Source: Streptomyces sp. NBC_00414 (GTDB taxonomy: Bacteria > Actinomycetota > Actinomycetes > Streptomycetales > Streptomycetaceae). From it: a stretch of 64,000 nt of DNA. Each line of letters opens with the position of its first letter. The stretch's first letter is position 1. Under the pieces are notes generated by a model. It was given only the letters and a program-made list of their open reading frames with translations, was not told the DNA's origin and did no database searches. This document shows positions 9,152-17,466 of the stretch, piece after piece. A program made the translations under genes and the position numbers. The stretch spans positions 3,782,001 through 3,846,000 of the forward strand of contig NZ_CP107935.1 of NCBI RefSeq assembly GCF_036038375.1. The letters run 5' to 3'.

Positions 9152-9607
9152 CTAAAGATCGATCGGACGCCAGTCCGTACGGTCATCGTCCAGATCAGCG
9201 TTAGTTGTGTTGAGGTAGTTCGGCACGTAGTTAGCGGCTCCCCCACCCATGGGGCGGATGTATGTGTTGCGATTGCGTTTCCAGGACAGACGGTCAATGC
9301 ATCGCTTCGCCATGGGGGCGAGGATCATCGAGTTGGCGTGTCGGTTGTCGACCGACAAACCGTCTTGCTGGAAAGCCTCAAAGTCTGAGTTCGTGAACTG
9401 GTCAGGATGCGCGTTCATCCACGCTGCCTGATAGGCGACCGCGGCCTTGAGGAGACGAAGGTTCGTTGTGGAGATGATTCCTAAGTCCGAGGCGTCTTCG
9501 GTCGTATCAGCAAAAATCTCAATGAGTAGCTGAGCCATGTCTACTTTGGCCTCAGTTACAGTTACTTCGGTGTAGGCGAGAACATCGCTGGTTGTGCACC
9601 AGGCCAT
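9152..9607 (-). CDS. Head-tail connector protein (gp6/gp15-like)
   Basis: The product starts MAWCTTSDVLAYTEVTVTEA when the ATG at 9607 is used; GGGTGGTG just upstream supports that start over the ATG six codons earlier. The helical N-terminal half, with a segment LLKAAVAYQAAWMNAHPDQF, fits the all-helical connector proteins that form a ring under the portal. It lies directly after the capsid gene, the standard location. Length of about 151 residues is normal for the family. Confidence 0.75.
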   Translation of the reverse strand: MAWCTTSDVLAYTEVTVTEAKVDMAQLLIEIFADTTEDASDLGIISTTNLRLLKAAVAYQAAWMNAHPDQFTNSDFEAFQQDGLSVDNRHANSMILAPMAKRCIDRLSWKRNRNTYIRPMGGGAANYVPNYLNTTNADLDDDRTDWRPIDL

Positions 9608-9694
9608 TTCGTCACCACCCTTCATGGCTAGAGACCAAGACCGGAGAGGGAGAGGAGATAGGAACTCCCTCTCCGGCGTTCTTGATCAGGCGAC

Positions 9695-10606
9695 TTACGC
9701 GGTCTTCTCCAGAACCGCCACAGCCGCAGGGTGAGAAACCTCGAATGCCTTACGCACACGTAGCTTCAATGCGGTCTGGTCAGTGCTGTCGTGAGCACGC
9801 GCACGGTCGACCAATGCCTCAGGAGATAGACGGTCACCGCGCATAAGAGCGTCAGTGTCACCAACCACAACGAGAACGGGGTTACCGGCGGGCGCTGCGG
9901 AACGAGTCGCAGAAGTCTTGGCTCCGTTGCTCCAAGCAACCGGAATACCAAACAGAGTGTCCGGAGTACCGGCGATTCCCTGAATGAAGATCGGCATACC
10001 GGATGTGTCCTTGGCACCACGGAATACGGCACGGAACGCGTTGTGAGCGACAACGAGAGCGCGTGATGAGTTGAAGTAGAGACCCTGCTCAACCTTGGCA
10101 ACAACGCTGGAAAGCTGGTCGTACGCGGCAGAGGCAGTTCCGTTGTATGCAACGTAGTTGTCGTCTGCTGTGTAACCCTCACCAGTCTCACCATTGGTAC
10201 GAACGGTCTTGTAGACAGAGGTGAACGGAACAGTGGTTCCGTTGGCAGCAGCGGTAACGGCTAGACAAGAGTTGTCGAACGCGACGGCATAAGAAGTTGC
10301 CCAGTCAGTTGACTTGACGGAAATAGTGTTGATGACGGAGTCAGCGTCTGACAGGTCATCTTCGTCAATCTTGAACTGTCCGGTGAACTTCACCGCGTCG
10401 AGTAGGACGTAGTCGTTGACGCTTGAGTCGTCGGTGTAAGTTCCACCGGTACCAACGTCGGCTCCGAGAGAACGGAGTACGCGCTGAGTGTCAGTGGTCA
10501 TATTGAAGGCGCGTGCGTAGGTCTCAACGGCAGAGTTCTGCGAGACACGCTGTAATGCTTCACTGGACCACTCGATGGGAATCCAGTTGGTTAGAGATAC
10601 AGCCAT
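9695..10606 (-). CDS. Major capsid protein (HK97 fold)
   Basis: The protein is 303 residues from the ATG at 10606 (MAVSLTNWIPIEWSSEALQ), preferred over a longer in-frame start because AAAGG precedes it and the extra 15 residues look like untranslated sequence. Features typical of HK97-type capsid proteins include the N-terminal arm, the FKIDEDDLSDADSV region and a C-terminal section GIPVAWSNGAK followed by strands ending VSHPAAVAVLEK. It is in the expected order after the scaffold gene. Confidence 0.85.
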   Translation of the reverse strand: MAVSLTNWIPIEWSSEALQRVSQNSAVETYARAFNMTTDTQRVLRSLGADVGTGGTYTDDSSVNDYVLLDAVKFTGQFKIDEDDLSDADSVINTISVKSTDWATSYAVAFDNSCLAVTAAANGTTVPFTSVYKTVRTNGETGEGYTADDNYVAYNGTASAAYDQLSSVVAKVEQGLYFNSSRALVVAHNAFRAVFRGAKDTSGMPIFIQGIAGTPDTLFGIPVAWSNGAKTSATRSAAPAGNPVLVVVGDTDALMRGDRLSPEALVDRARAHDSTDQTALKLRVRKAFEVSHPAAVAVLEKTA

Positions 10607-10697
10607 GAGGGAGGCCAACCTTTCTAAGTAGTTTCGATAGATCGCCTCCACTCGGCAGTAACCTGGGACTTTGAGCGCGGTCCCTGCGCGCTAGGGG

Positions 10698-11288
10698 TTA
10701 GTTGAAGAAAGTTCCGTTTTCGATACGGCGCCTTGCTTCGTCCTCCCAACTTCCAGTATTGGAAGCCTTGGATACGGTCTTCTTACCGGCACCTGCGGTG
10801 TTCGCATCGGGCGCCTTCTGACGCTGACGCTTGAACAACTCGGGGTAGTCGGTTCTCAGAGACTCGATCTGCTCAGATAGACCCTCGATGCCGTCCTCAT
10901 CAATGAGCACGGAAGAGGTGTCGATGAATCGGGCGAGACGCCCGAGCTGTCCGGCCGGAACCCCGGCACCAGCGAGACCGCTGTAGATAGCCTCGTATTT
11001 CTTGGCGAGGCCGGTCTCCACAGTCTTGGTGTCGACCGGTTGAACTACCGGCTTGGCTGCGTCGTCGACCACCGCGGCACCCTCGATGCGGTTGCCGTTC
11101 TTGTCATAGCCGAGTTCACGCAGAAGACGCTTACGGGTCGCAGCCTCAGAGTTGGCCTTTTTGGCCTCTGCTGTAATGCGCTCCCACTCGTCACGAGCGG
11201 GCGGTGCCCAATCCTCAACGTCGGTGTCGTCATCGATCACGTCGTCTTCGAGGTCATCGGCTGAGTCATTCGATGTCGTTGCTGTCAT
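10698..11288 (-). CDS. Capsid scaffolding protein
   Basis: The 196-residue protein has a strongly acidic N-terminus (about residues 8-26, rich in Asp and Glu), a charged helical middle (WERITAEAKKANSEAATRKR) and a basic C-terminus, the usual profile of capsid scaffolds that drive procapsid assembly and then leave. It lies between portal and capsid genes. Its start overlaps the end of the portal gene by 23 bases, so translation is likely coupled. No protease domain was seen. Confidence 0.8.
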   Translation of the reverse strand: MTATTSNDSADDLEDDVIDDDTDVEDWAPPARDEWERITAEAKKANSEAATRKRLLRELGYDKNGNRIEGAAVVDDAAKPVVQPVDTKTVETGLAKKYEAIYSGLAGAGVPAGQLGRLARFIDTSSVLIDEDGIEGLSEQIESLRTDYPELFKRQRQKAPDANTAGAGKKTVSKASNTGSWEDEARRRIENGTFFN

Positions 11289-12738
11289 GTGGTTCTACTC
11301 CTTTTAATGGGTCCCCATCCTGGGAAACTTTCGTGTTGGTATCGGTGGTCGGCTCTTCCTGAGCCAGCCACTCGTCAATGGTTCGGCTGTCGTATCCGGC
11401 CTCAGACAGAAGCTCGTCACGAGGTACGCCAAGCTGCATCTTCAGAAGCAACATCTGAATACCGTTCAGGTCATTGATGTTGCGGACCGGACGCCAATTC
11501 ACCTGAATCGGGGTTCCGGTGTCCTCTCCCAGCACCTCTAAGGCGAACTGGTAAGAGCGACGGATTGTTGAGCCGAAGCTTCGCTGTAGGTGCTCGACGC
11601 GGTTGTACATGGACTCATTGGCCACACGTCGGCTCTCGCCGGAGATTGCGTCTCCGGTGCTGTCGAACGCCTGGAACGGAATCTGTGTCGCTTGAGCCAA
11701 CACCTTGATGTAGCGGTCGAGAGGCTTCAAGAAGTGATCCGGATTAGCAGCCTCGAACTGTCCGACTTCCTTGTAACCCTGAAGATTCCAGAGGGCGTTG
11801 GGGGAAGCGTCTAGTTGGCTCTGTACGGGTACCTCGGGGTTGGAGCCGTCCCTCGGATGCTCCGGGGCGAAATCGCCGCTCTGAGAGCCACTGAGGTCTG
11901 CCGCAGGGTCGACCAGTGCATAGCGCTGCGGGAAGGACTGGTAGTCCACGGTCGCCAAGTGGCTGCGAACCAACTTGTCGATGGCGAGCTGCGGGGCGTA
12001 CGCGTTCACGTGCAGCGGGATGCCGTACGGGCGCGCGGTCCTGTAGTGGAAGTACGGCACCTGTCCGAAGGGGTTCGGCAGGTGAGCCGGCGCCCCATCC
12101 TCAGTGAACGGAATCCACTTCGCACGCTTGGGGTCCTTGGGCACCTTGCCCTTGTGCACCCAGCGTTCGATGTGGTCAGGGAAGTACTGGTTCGCACGGA
12201 TGCGCAGGGTCTCTTTGGCTCCGGTCTCCCATGACTGAATCGCCCGGTCCATCAGGGTCGGGTTCTCCACGCTGTAGAAGACGCGGGCGGTACGGGGGTC
12301 CTGCTGTTCCATGCGGACACCGACGGGGGTTCCCTCGATGTCGGTGTCAGGCCAGACGAACAAGTACGCGTCGCCCAACTTGCATGCGTTCAGCAAGAGG
12401 ACCGGTAGCTCTTCGTCAAGGTCGTTGGAGTCGCGGACGTCGTCCAGGACGTTGTCAAGACTGTTGTTCTCGACGGTCACAGAGTTCAGGTGAAGGAGAT
12501 CTGTGAGCGCGTCTACCGCGATGTGTGCCAGATTGAAGCTCGGGAAGTCGTTCAGCCCGAAGCGGTTGAGAAGTTGCGCAACCCGTGGGCTCGCATATTT
12601 CTCCTCGATGTTGCCTTGATAAAAGGCATCCGCCCGGTCGTACTCCGGTCGTGCTTGGCACAGTTCGAGATAGTCGACATGGAGGGTGTCCAGGCCGATT
12701 AAGTCAGGTTCAGAACCTGGCTCTACAGGCATACGCAT
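11266..12738 (-). CDS. Portal protein (SPP1 gp6-like)
   Basis: The ~490-residue protein forms the dodecameric DNA entry channel and docks terminase. Sequence such as NRFGLNDFPSFNLAHIAVD, LLNACKLGDAYLFVWPD and LATVDYQSFPQRYAL resembles the actinophage portal family related to SPP1 gp6. The ATG at 12738 is favoured over the GTG at 12747 because AGG sits eight bases upstream of the ATG. It lies downstream of the large terminase gene but after a 355-base gap without a convincing gene, described separately. Confidence 0.9.
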   Translation of the reverse strand: MRMPVEPGSEPDLIGLDTLHVDYLELCQARPEYDRADAFYQGNIEEKYASPRVAQLLNRFGLNDFPSFNLAHIAVDALTDLLHLNSVTVENNSLDNVLDDVRDSNDLDEELPVLLLNACKLGDAYLFVWPDTDIEGTPVGVRMEQQDPRTARVFYSVENPTLMDRAIQSWETGAKETLRIRANQYFPDHIERWVHKGKVPKDPKRAKWIPFTEDGAPAHLPNPFGQVPYFHYRTARPYGIPLHVNAYAPQLAIDKLVRSHLATVDYQSFPQRYALVDPAADLSGSQSGDFAPEHPRDGSNPEVPVQSQLDASPNALWNLQGYKEVGQFEAANPDHFLKPLDRYIKVLAQATQIPFQAFDSTGDAISGESRRVANESMYNRVEHLQRSFGSTIRRSYQFALEVLGEDTGTPIQVNWRPVRNINDLNGIQMLLLKMQLGVPRDELLSEAGYDSRTIDEWLAQEEPTTDTNTKVSQDGDPLKGVEPHDSNDIE

Positions 12739-13093
12739 ACAGCTCACCTAAATTCTTGGTAACTCGACCTCCTTTGGAATGGGCGAAACCTGCCGTGATC
12801 CGGAGTTCATAGGAATGGGGGTAGCGCCACACCTGGCAACTTGTTTGAGCACGCTCCACAACCGGGAGCGTGAGAATGAGGGGTGAACCAGCCGAGGGAA
12901 TCGGCAGAGGGCACTACGAGGAACCTCGGCTGGTCGACTGGGGTAGAGAGGCGTCCCGCCCCTGGCTCTACGAACACGGCTCTGAAAGGACGAAAGAAGC
13001 CGTATAGGTGTCGGAGTCACAGGAGCGGAACGCTATCTTCTCTCACTTCATATTATAAAGGACATTTCTCAAGTGACGTTCTGCATCTCGGAA
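12739..13093. other. Non-coding gap with four consecutive stem-loops
   Basis: No convincing gene lies between terminase and portal. Four inverted repeats follow one another: 12850-12857 with 12865-12872 (8 bp, 7-base loop); 12887-12897 with 12924-12934 (11 bp, ACCAGCCGAGG / CCTCGGCTGGT); 12943-12948 with 12966-12971 (6 bp); and 12976-12981 with 12998-13003 (6 bp). A minus-strand frame of 90 codons ends beside the portal start but has a skewed Arg/Pro/Ser composition and no ribosome site. The region could be a structured phage RNA or a decayed gene. Confidence 0.6.
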
Positions 13094-14626
13094 CTAGGTG
13101 GGATAGCGCATGTCCATGCGGGCCACCCTGCGCTTCTCCGGCTTGAGAGACCTCAAGACCGCTCCCCCAATGGCGTCCGTGATGTCGTCGCCCATGTTGG
13201 GGTAGGTGAACATCTCGGTCTCCGCTTGGTGGAAGCGATCTAGGTGATACACCAGCGGGTTGGGTCGGTACTGGTAGAGCTGCAAGAGACGGCCGGCTCG
13301 TACTTCTTTGTTCTCAGAAGCCTTGTACGTGACGGTGCGGATGCGCAGATCCTCAAACACTTCCTTGAAGAGGTCTCCACCCTGGTTCGTCTCAACCAGG
13401 AGGCACGTCGCCTCTGGGAAGGACTTCATGACACCTTCGAGGTAGAGCTTCAGATCCTTACCCGTCATGCGGACACCCACAGCGAGCTTCACCAGGGCCC
13501 GCATGGGGTCTTGGTCGGTAGCTGAGGCGATGCCCACCACGGCCACACCCGTCAGGTCGGACTTCAGGTTGCCCTTCGACACGATGGGGTCCACGGAGAT
13601 GTACGTCCCGACGTCACACGGGAAGTCCGCGTAGCGGATGTCTCCGGGCTGCCACAGCAGACCCGCAGCACCAAGGGGGTCGTTCTCGAAGTTGAGCTTG
13701 AACGACGACGTGTGCCTGATCGCGTTCATCTCGTCCAGGTCGAACAGGGGGTTGTCCGGCCACACCGAGGACTCGGCGCCCGTGGTGGGGTCCTCGATGA
13801 ACGGCTTGTGGTGGTGGACCTGAAACCGCTCCTCCTGGACCCAGTCAAGGTCTGTGGAGGTCTCCCCCTTGGCGTGCCTCACAGCGTCGTGCACGCATGA
13901 TCCATGCATGGTGACTGTCCCCGTCCAGACGACGTCTGCACGGCGGTTGAGAAGCAGCGTGGCGTTCTGAATCGTGGTGAGGCGCTGAGCCTTCATGTAG
14001 GCGGAGTAGTTGGCCGCGTCGGGCTCGACGTCGTCGATGACGATGCAGTCCGGTCGGAGGTTTCCCACCTTCATACCGAGGTTGCTGGAGTCGATTCCCT
14101 TCGCGATGAACACGAAGCCACTGCCACAGAAGCGCGCTCCCGCAGAGTCCCCATCCGACATGCCTCGCACGCGCCTCTTGGGGGCGCACAGCTCCGGGAA
14201 GTCCTCACGTAGGCGCTCGTTCTCGTCCAACTCCTTGCGGAACGTGCGGAGATGGCTCTGAGCCTGCGTGTCGGCGTTGGCGAACGCCACCGTGAACTTG
14301 CTGTACCCGTACGCAGCCCACCAAATCGGGAACACGAGATACCACCACGTGGACTTTCCCAGGTTCCTGGGAGCCACGATGATGTGCCGGTTCTCAGCGG
14401 GCTTCTTGGGCCCGGGGCGGTTCCACTGCTTGGCTAGCTCTGCCCACTCCTCATGGACCGGGGAGAAGCTGATTTCCCCCGTGTCCGGATCGCGTACCGA
14501 GTCGGGTAAGTACAACAGCGCGAACCTGATGGGGTCATCCTTACAAGCGAAGCGGCGATACTCCGCGCTGCTAGCCAGTGCTTCAGGGTCCAGGTCTTTC
14601 ATATGACGCTCAAAAATGGGGTCCAT
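13094..14626 (-). CDS. Terminase large subunit
   Basis: The 510-residue protein is the DNA-packaging motor and nuclease. The ATPase part has a Walker A-like APRNLGKST near residue 87, an adenine-contact region before it, and the Walker B CIVIDDVEPD near residue 197. The RNase H-like nuclease part begins at YISVDPIVSKG with the first acidic residue, followed by LLVETNQGGD and a C-terminal GDDITDAIGGAVL. Size and domain order are normal for siphovirus large terminases. It follows the small subunit after a 529-base gap that carries inverted repeats. Confidence 0.93.
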   Translation of the reverse strand: MDPIFERHMKDLDPEALASSAEYRRFACKDDPIRFALLYLPDSVRDPDTGEISFSPVHEEWAELAKQWNRPGPKKPAENRHIIVAPRNLGKSTWWYLVFPIWWAAYGYSKFTVAFANADTQAQSHLRTFRKELDENERLREDFPELCAPKRRVRGMSDGDSAGARFCGSGFVFIAKGIDSSNLGMKVGNLRPDCIVIDDVEPDAANYSAYMKAQRLTTIQNATLLLNRRADVVWTGTVTMHGSCVHDAVRHAKGETSTDLDWVQEERFQVHHHKPFIEDPTTGAESSVWPDNPLFDLDEMNAIRHTSSFKLNFENDPLGAAGLLWQPGDIRYADFPCDVGTYISVDPIVSKGNLKSDLTGVAVVGIASATDQDPMRALVKLAVGVRMTGKDLKLYLEGVMKSFPEATCLLVETNQGGDLFKEVFEDLRIRTVTYKASENKEVRAGRLLQLYQYRPNPLVYHLDRFHQAETEMFTYPNMGDDITDAIGGAVLRSLKPEKRRVARMDMRYPT

Positions 14627-15155
14627 CGGTTTCCTCTCGTGGTGGGGTGTCCTCCCGTCGGTGTGCGGTTGGCATGGGTGGGGCGGGGTTTGGGTTTTCG
14701 CGACTGGTCAGAGATTGGAATGCCGCTTCTCCTGTGCTTTTCCAGGATTGTCAAATCTAGGTGTACCCCCCATCCACTTTGCTTTCACTAACTCGCCCCA
14801 ACTAAGTTCGACGTTTTAGCGGCCAAGATCGGCTCTGACCAGTGCATCCTTATGCGATGCATAACGAGCGCGCATGGATATGCGGTCGCGCGTCGGGAGG
14901 GAAGCAAGCAGACCGTGCGTACGGTCTGGCATTCCAAGATCACCAAGGCTCTGAAAGAAACTGCCAGGGCTGTGACCTGCAACGATGTGCTTGGCTGGCC
15001 TGGACGCGCGAGATCGCGAGGGGAGCAAGGAGAGCGGCCGTACCCCGCCGGCCGAACTCATTGCCTCAGGCAACCATTGGTCGTGAGGAAAGACCAGCAC
15101 GCTTATGCACTGACGCACGGTCACGAATCGGGGTGCACAGAAATGGCCAGCGGAA
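14627..15155. other. Terminase-gene gap rich in inverted repeats, possible cos/pac region
   Basis: No supported gene lies here, although a plus-strand frame at 14852-15184 stays open for 110 codons without a ribosome site. Inverted repeats are dense. ACTGGTCAGAG (14703-14713) pairs with CTCTGACCAGT (14833-14843). TTGGAATGCC (14715-14724) pairs with GGCATTCCAA (14928-14937). A near-palindrome CAGACCGT-GCGT-ACGGTCTG covers 14909-14928. TTATGC-GAT-GCATAA lies at about 14849-14863. A location between small and large terminase genes suits packaging recognition sites, but that role is inference. Confidence 0.55.
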
Positions 15156-15674
15156 TTAGTCAGCGGTTCCGAGAATTCGCTTAGCATCTTTGATTGCCAG
15201 TTCTTCCATTGCATTGAGGATGGATGGTTCCACTACAGATGTAGTAGTTACGGTGTGCTCGGTCTTGGTTGGCATATTGAGTCCCCATAGCGAGGCACGT
15301 CGTTCGGCAATGCGACCGAGGGCAGTATCAACCTTGAGCAATGGGTCGATGTCCTTTACGGGCTCGCCTGTGGCCGTGTCGATGACTACCTTGCCGTGAC
15401 TGACAACCTTGTACTTCTCGTCCCTGAGAGCCCACAGGAGGGCTTCACGGCGGTTGAGCTTGTCATCCTCGCTCTTACGCATCTGCTCTGCCATGGGGAC
15501 CGTGAGACCGTCAATGTATTCCTTGATGAGCGTGCGCACGGTTTCACGCGAGACGCCCAACTCCTCACCAATGGCGGTATTGGATTTGCCTTTCAGGCTG
15601 AGTTCATAGGCTTTTAGTCGCACTTCGGAACGCTGAGCCGGATTACCTAACTTGCCATAACGCTTTGTAGCCAT
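15156..15674 (-). CDS. Terminase small subunit
   Basis: The product from the ATG at 15674 is 172 residues (MATKRYGKLGNPAQRSEV). AGGAAAAGC upstream supports this start over a longer frame. Residues about 20-60 form a helix-turn-helix (YELSLKGKSNTAIGEELGVSRETVRTLI), as expected for the subunit that recognises phage DNA for packaging, and the rest is helical for oligomerisation. It is the first gene of the leftward late operon and borders the repeat-rich control region. Confidence 0.8.
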   Translation of the reverse strand: MATKRYGKLGNPAQRSEVRLKAYELSLKGKSNTAIGEELGVSRETVRTLIKEYIDGLTVPMAEQMRKSEDDKLNRREALLWALRDEKYKVVSHGKVVIDTATGEPVKDIDPLLKVDTALGRIAERRASLWGLNMPTKTEHTVTTTSVVEPSILNAMEELAIKDAKRILGTAD

Positions 15675-16047
15675 AGCTTTTCCTTTTCTGTATAGGGGTG
15701 AATAGTGGGTGCATAAAGAATAGATAAGGAACAAAAGGCGGGTAAACTCCAGTGCCTTTTAATCCAGGGTTGAATAGCAAATTTGCAGGGTAAATGTGGG
15801 TAGAGGGGTCAAAGAATCATGGAAAAAGTTTTCCGAATCGGCTTGACATACACAAAACAGAGGGGTAAGGGGTCAATGCGCCCTTTGGTCCTTACCTAAA
15901 TGATAAACCCCAACCCCTTTCCCGCCTTCCGCAAGTCGCATGAGCTGCTAAGCAACCGCTTAGTTGGTAACTCGCATAGGGCTTGATAGCCGATCCAGGT
16001 GCCTTGCAGCCCCCCTCAATGGCAAGTCGACCCTTACATTTCCCTTA
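15675..16047. promoter_or_regulatory. Late-operon upstream region, no gene
   Basis: No gene is visible. The stretch is AT-rich for this genome and repeats short purine-rich strings such as GAGGGGTCAA and GGGGTAAGGGGTCAA. A TTGACA at 15843-15848 on the plus strand could be a -35 element, but no good -10 follows at 17 bases. This region should carry the divergent promoters for the leftward late and rightward early modules; none can be fixed confidently. Confidence 0.4.
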
Positions 16048-16420
16048 TCTCCTACCCCATCTCCTACCCCTTCTCCTACCTTTTCGGGGCTATCTCCTAC
16101 CTTTTTGGCCCTATCTCCTACCCTTCTCCTACCTCGATTTTCTTTACCTACAACGCTCTGACCTGCACTTATATATATTTTCTTCTTTATTTTTTAAGAA
16201 AAGGTAGGAGAGTAGGAGTAGTTATAGAGAAAAGTTCTGTGAGATTAAGGAGGGGATATCTCTTCTCTGAAAAAACTCTTCGCGAATTATCTCCTACCTC
16301 TCCTACCTTTTGGCCCGAAACCGCCTCTGACCTGCGGTTATATAGGTAGGAGAAGACTCGATTCATCTCCTACCCCTGGGCTAAAAGGTAGGAGATAGCT
16401 CTCCTACCCGCACTCCTACC
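16048..16420. repeat. Iteron array (TCTCCTACC), candidate phage replication origin
   Basis: The exact 9-mer TCTCCTACC occurs in forward orientation starting at 16048, 16060, 16072, 16093, 16114, 16125, 16290, 16299, 16366 and 16400, and inverted (GGTAGGAGA) at 16203, 16345 and 16387. An eight-of-nine match lies at 16412-16420. Start-to-start distances include 12, 12, 21, 21, 11 and again 21, 21, 13, which keep sites on one face of the helix. Between the two clusters lies an AT-rich stretch (about 16167-16200). Arrays like this are bound by initiator proteins; the nearby PrimPol-helicase gene makes a replication origin the leading idea, with a repressor-operator array as the alternative. Confidence 0.75.
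16156..16344 (+). repeat. Two copies of a 20-bp element within the iteron region
   Basis: CTCTGACCTGC, two variable bases, then TTATATA occurs at 16156-16175 and again at 16325-16344. The first copy leads straight into the AT-rich stretch; the second abuts an inverted iteron. The two copies split the iteron field into left and right halves of similar layout, suggesting a duplicated binding module. Confidence 0.7.
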
Positions 16421-16719
16421 ACCCCTCCTAACCGACGGTCGACGTGCCGCTTACGTCCGGCACCCACCACCAAGACCGGAGAGAAGCATTCCGTTCGCCC
16501 ACCGATTAGGCCGATTGACTGAAATCACTGGGCCTTTGGGGTCTCTCACCTGCACCGGAGCTTGCAGCTACTCACGGTTACCTCAATGAAGCCAACTGTG
16601 CGCGACAGATGCGTCCACCGCGCTCTAGGGTTTTCGACCAGCGGCGCCCAACTCCCTAGTTCAGACACCCCGGTGCGGGGTGTCCTCGGGGTGCCCGGAA
16701 ACGAGAGGCAGTACAGCGC
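16421..16719. other. Gene-free stretch between iterons and early genes
   Basis: Nothing recognisable was found between the last iteron and the first small early gene. A degenerate iteron (CCTCCTAACC) lies at about 16424. GAGAGGC at about 16704 is the likely ribosome site of the next gene. An early promoter is expected here but no clear sigma-70 pair stands out. Confidence 0.4.
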
Positions 16720-16866
16720 ATGGACGTAGGCACGTGGGTGTTGGTGGCGACGGGGGCTCTCGTCGGAGTGGGGGTCGTCGCGTCCCACGCGAGCGACACC
16801 GCGGTGAAGGTGATCAGCTCGGTCGCGAAGGTGCGCGACGCCTACCGCGCGTTCCGGGGGCGGTAG
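16720..16866 (+). CDS. 48-residue single-pass membrane protein, copy 1
   Basis: The ATG at 16720 opens a 48-codon frame. Residues about 5-22 are hydrophobic (TWVLVATGALVGVGVVAS), followed by SDTAVKVISSVAKVRDAYRAF with basic charge, so the C-terminus should face the cytoplasm. GAGAGGC precedes the start. A paralogue of the same length follows 167 bases downstream and shares SDTAVK and VRDA in register. It is too small for usual gene callers, but the conservation between the two copies supports real translation. Function is unknown. Confidence 0.7.
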   Translation: MDVGTWVLVATGALVGVGVVASHASDTAVKVISSVAKVRDAYRAFRGR

Positions 16867-17033
16867 TCCCCTACCGCCCCACCCACGAGATCTGCTGAGA
16901 AGTCTCAATCCGAGGGTGCCGAAGATCGCGTTTTGGTCGTTGCCCCTCAACTGACGTACCTACGTTGGACGTGCTCCCACAGGGCGACCGACCGCAGCAC
17001 GGTCGGACCGAGCAGCGAGAGGCGACCGAGTTC

Positions 17034-17180
17034 GTGAACGTAAGCGCGTTGGTGGTACTGGTGACAGGGGTGATCGTCGCGTTGGGGCTCTTGCTGGTAT
17101 GCCTGAGTGACACAGCGGTGAAGACAATCCAGTCATGGGGCAGGGTCCGGGACGCTTGGAGGGACTTCCGAGCGGGGTAA
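17034..17180 (+). CDS. 48-residue single-pass membrane protein, copy 2
   Basis: A GTG at 17034 opens a second 48-codon frame: hydrophobic residues about 4-23 (SALVVLVTGVIVALGLLLV), then LSDTAVKTIQSWGRVRDAW. GAGAGGCGACCGA lies upstream in the same relation as for copy 1. Identical length, the shared SDTAVK and VRDA strings in register, and similar flanks indicate a tandem duplication. Small membrane proteins in the early region of temperate phages often act in superinfection exclusion, but nothing in the sequence proves that here. Confidence 0.7.
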   Translation: MNVSALVVLVTGVIVALGLLLVCLSDTAVKTIQSWGRVRDAWRDFRAG

Positions 17181-17466
17181 CCCACCGCCCAACCACCGCG
17201 GGCGGCCCCGGTCCGGCCCCACACCGGACCGGAACCCCCGCTCGCTCGCCCCCACCGGGGTGGGACCAGGCGAAGACGACGGTACACAGAGCCCTCGGAG
17301 ACCAACGCGGGGGCGCTCCGTATGCACCCCGGACGCGTCGAGCCTCCCCGCTCCTGGTCGTCCCCGAGCTGCACCACGTACGGGCGCGTGACTCCCGCGC
17401 CGGCCCAAGCGCTGAGGTTCCTCAAGTCCGGCATGCCGCACATGGCGGGTTGGGCATCCTGCCCTC

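Noticed and set aside
12748..13020. 90-codon minus-strand gene before the portal gene
   Set aside because: No ribosome site, skewed Arg/Pro/Ser composition, and the DNA is better explained by four inverted repeats.
14852..15184. 110-codon plus-strand gene between the terminase genes
   Set aside because: No ribosome site, convergent overlap with terS, and it crosses several inverted repeats; left as an unproven frame.
16048..16420. CRISPR array
   Set aside because: Units are only 9 bp, occur in both orientations with spacers of a few bases, and no cas gene is near.
16546..16950. Minus-strand frame opposite the first small membrane gene
   Set aside because: Arg/Gly/Pro-rich shadow with no ribosome site; the plus-strand frame has a paralogue in register.
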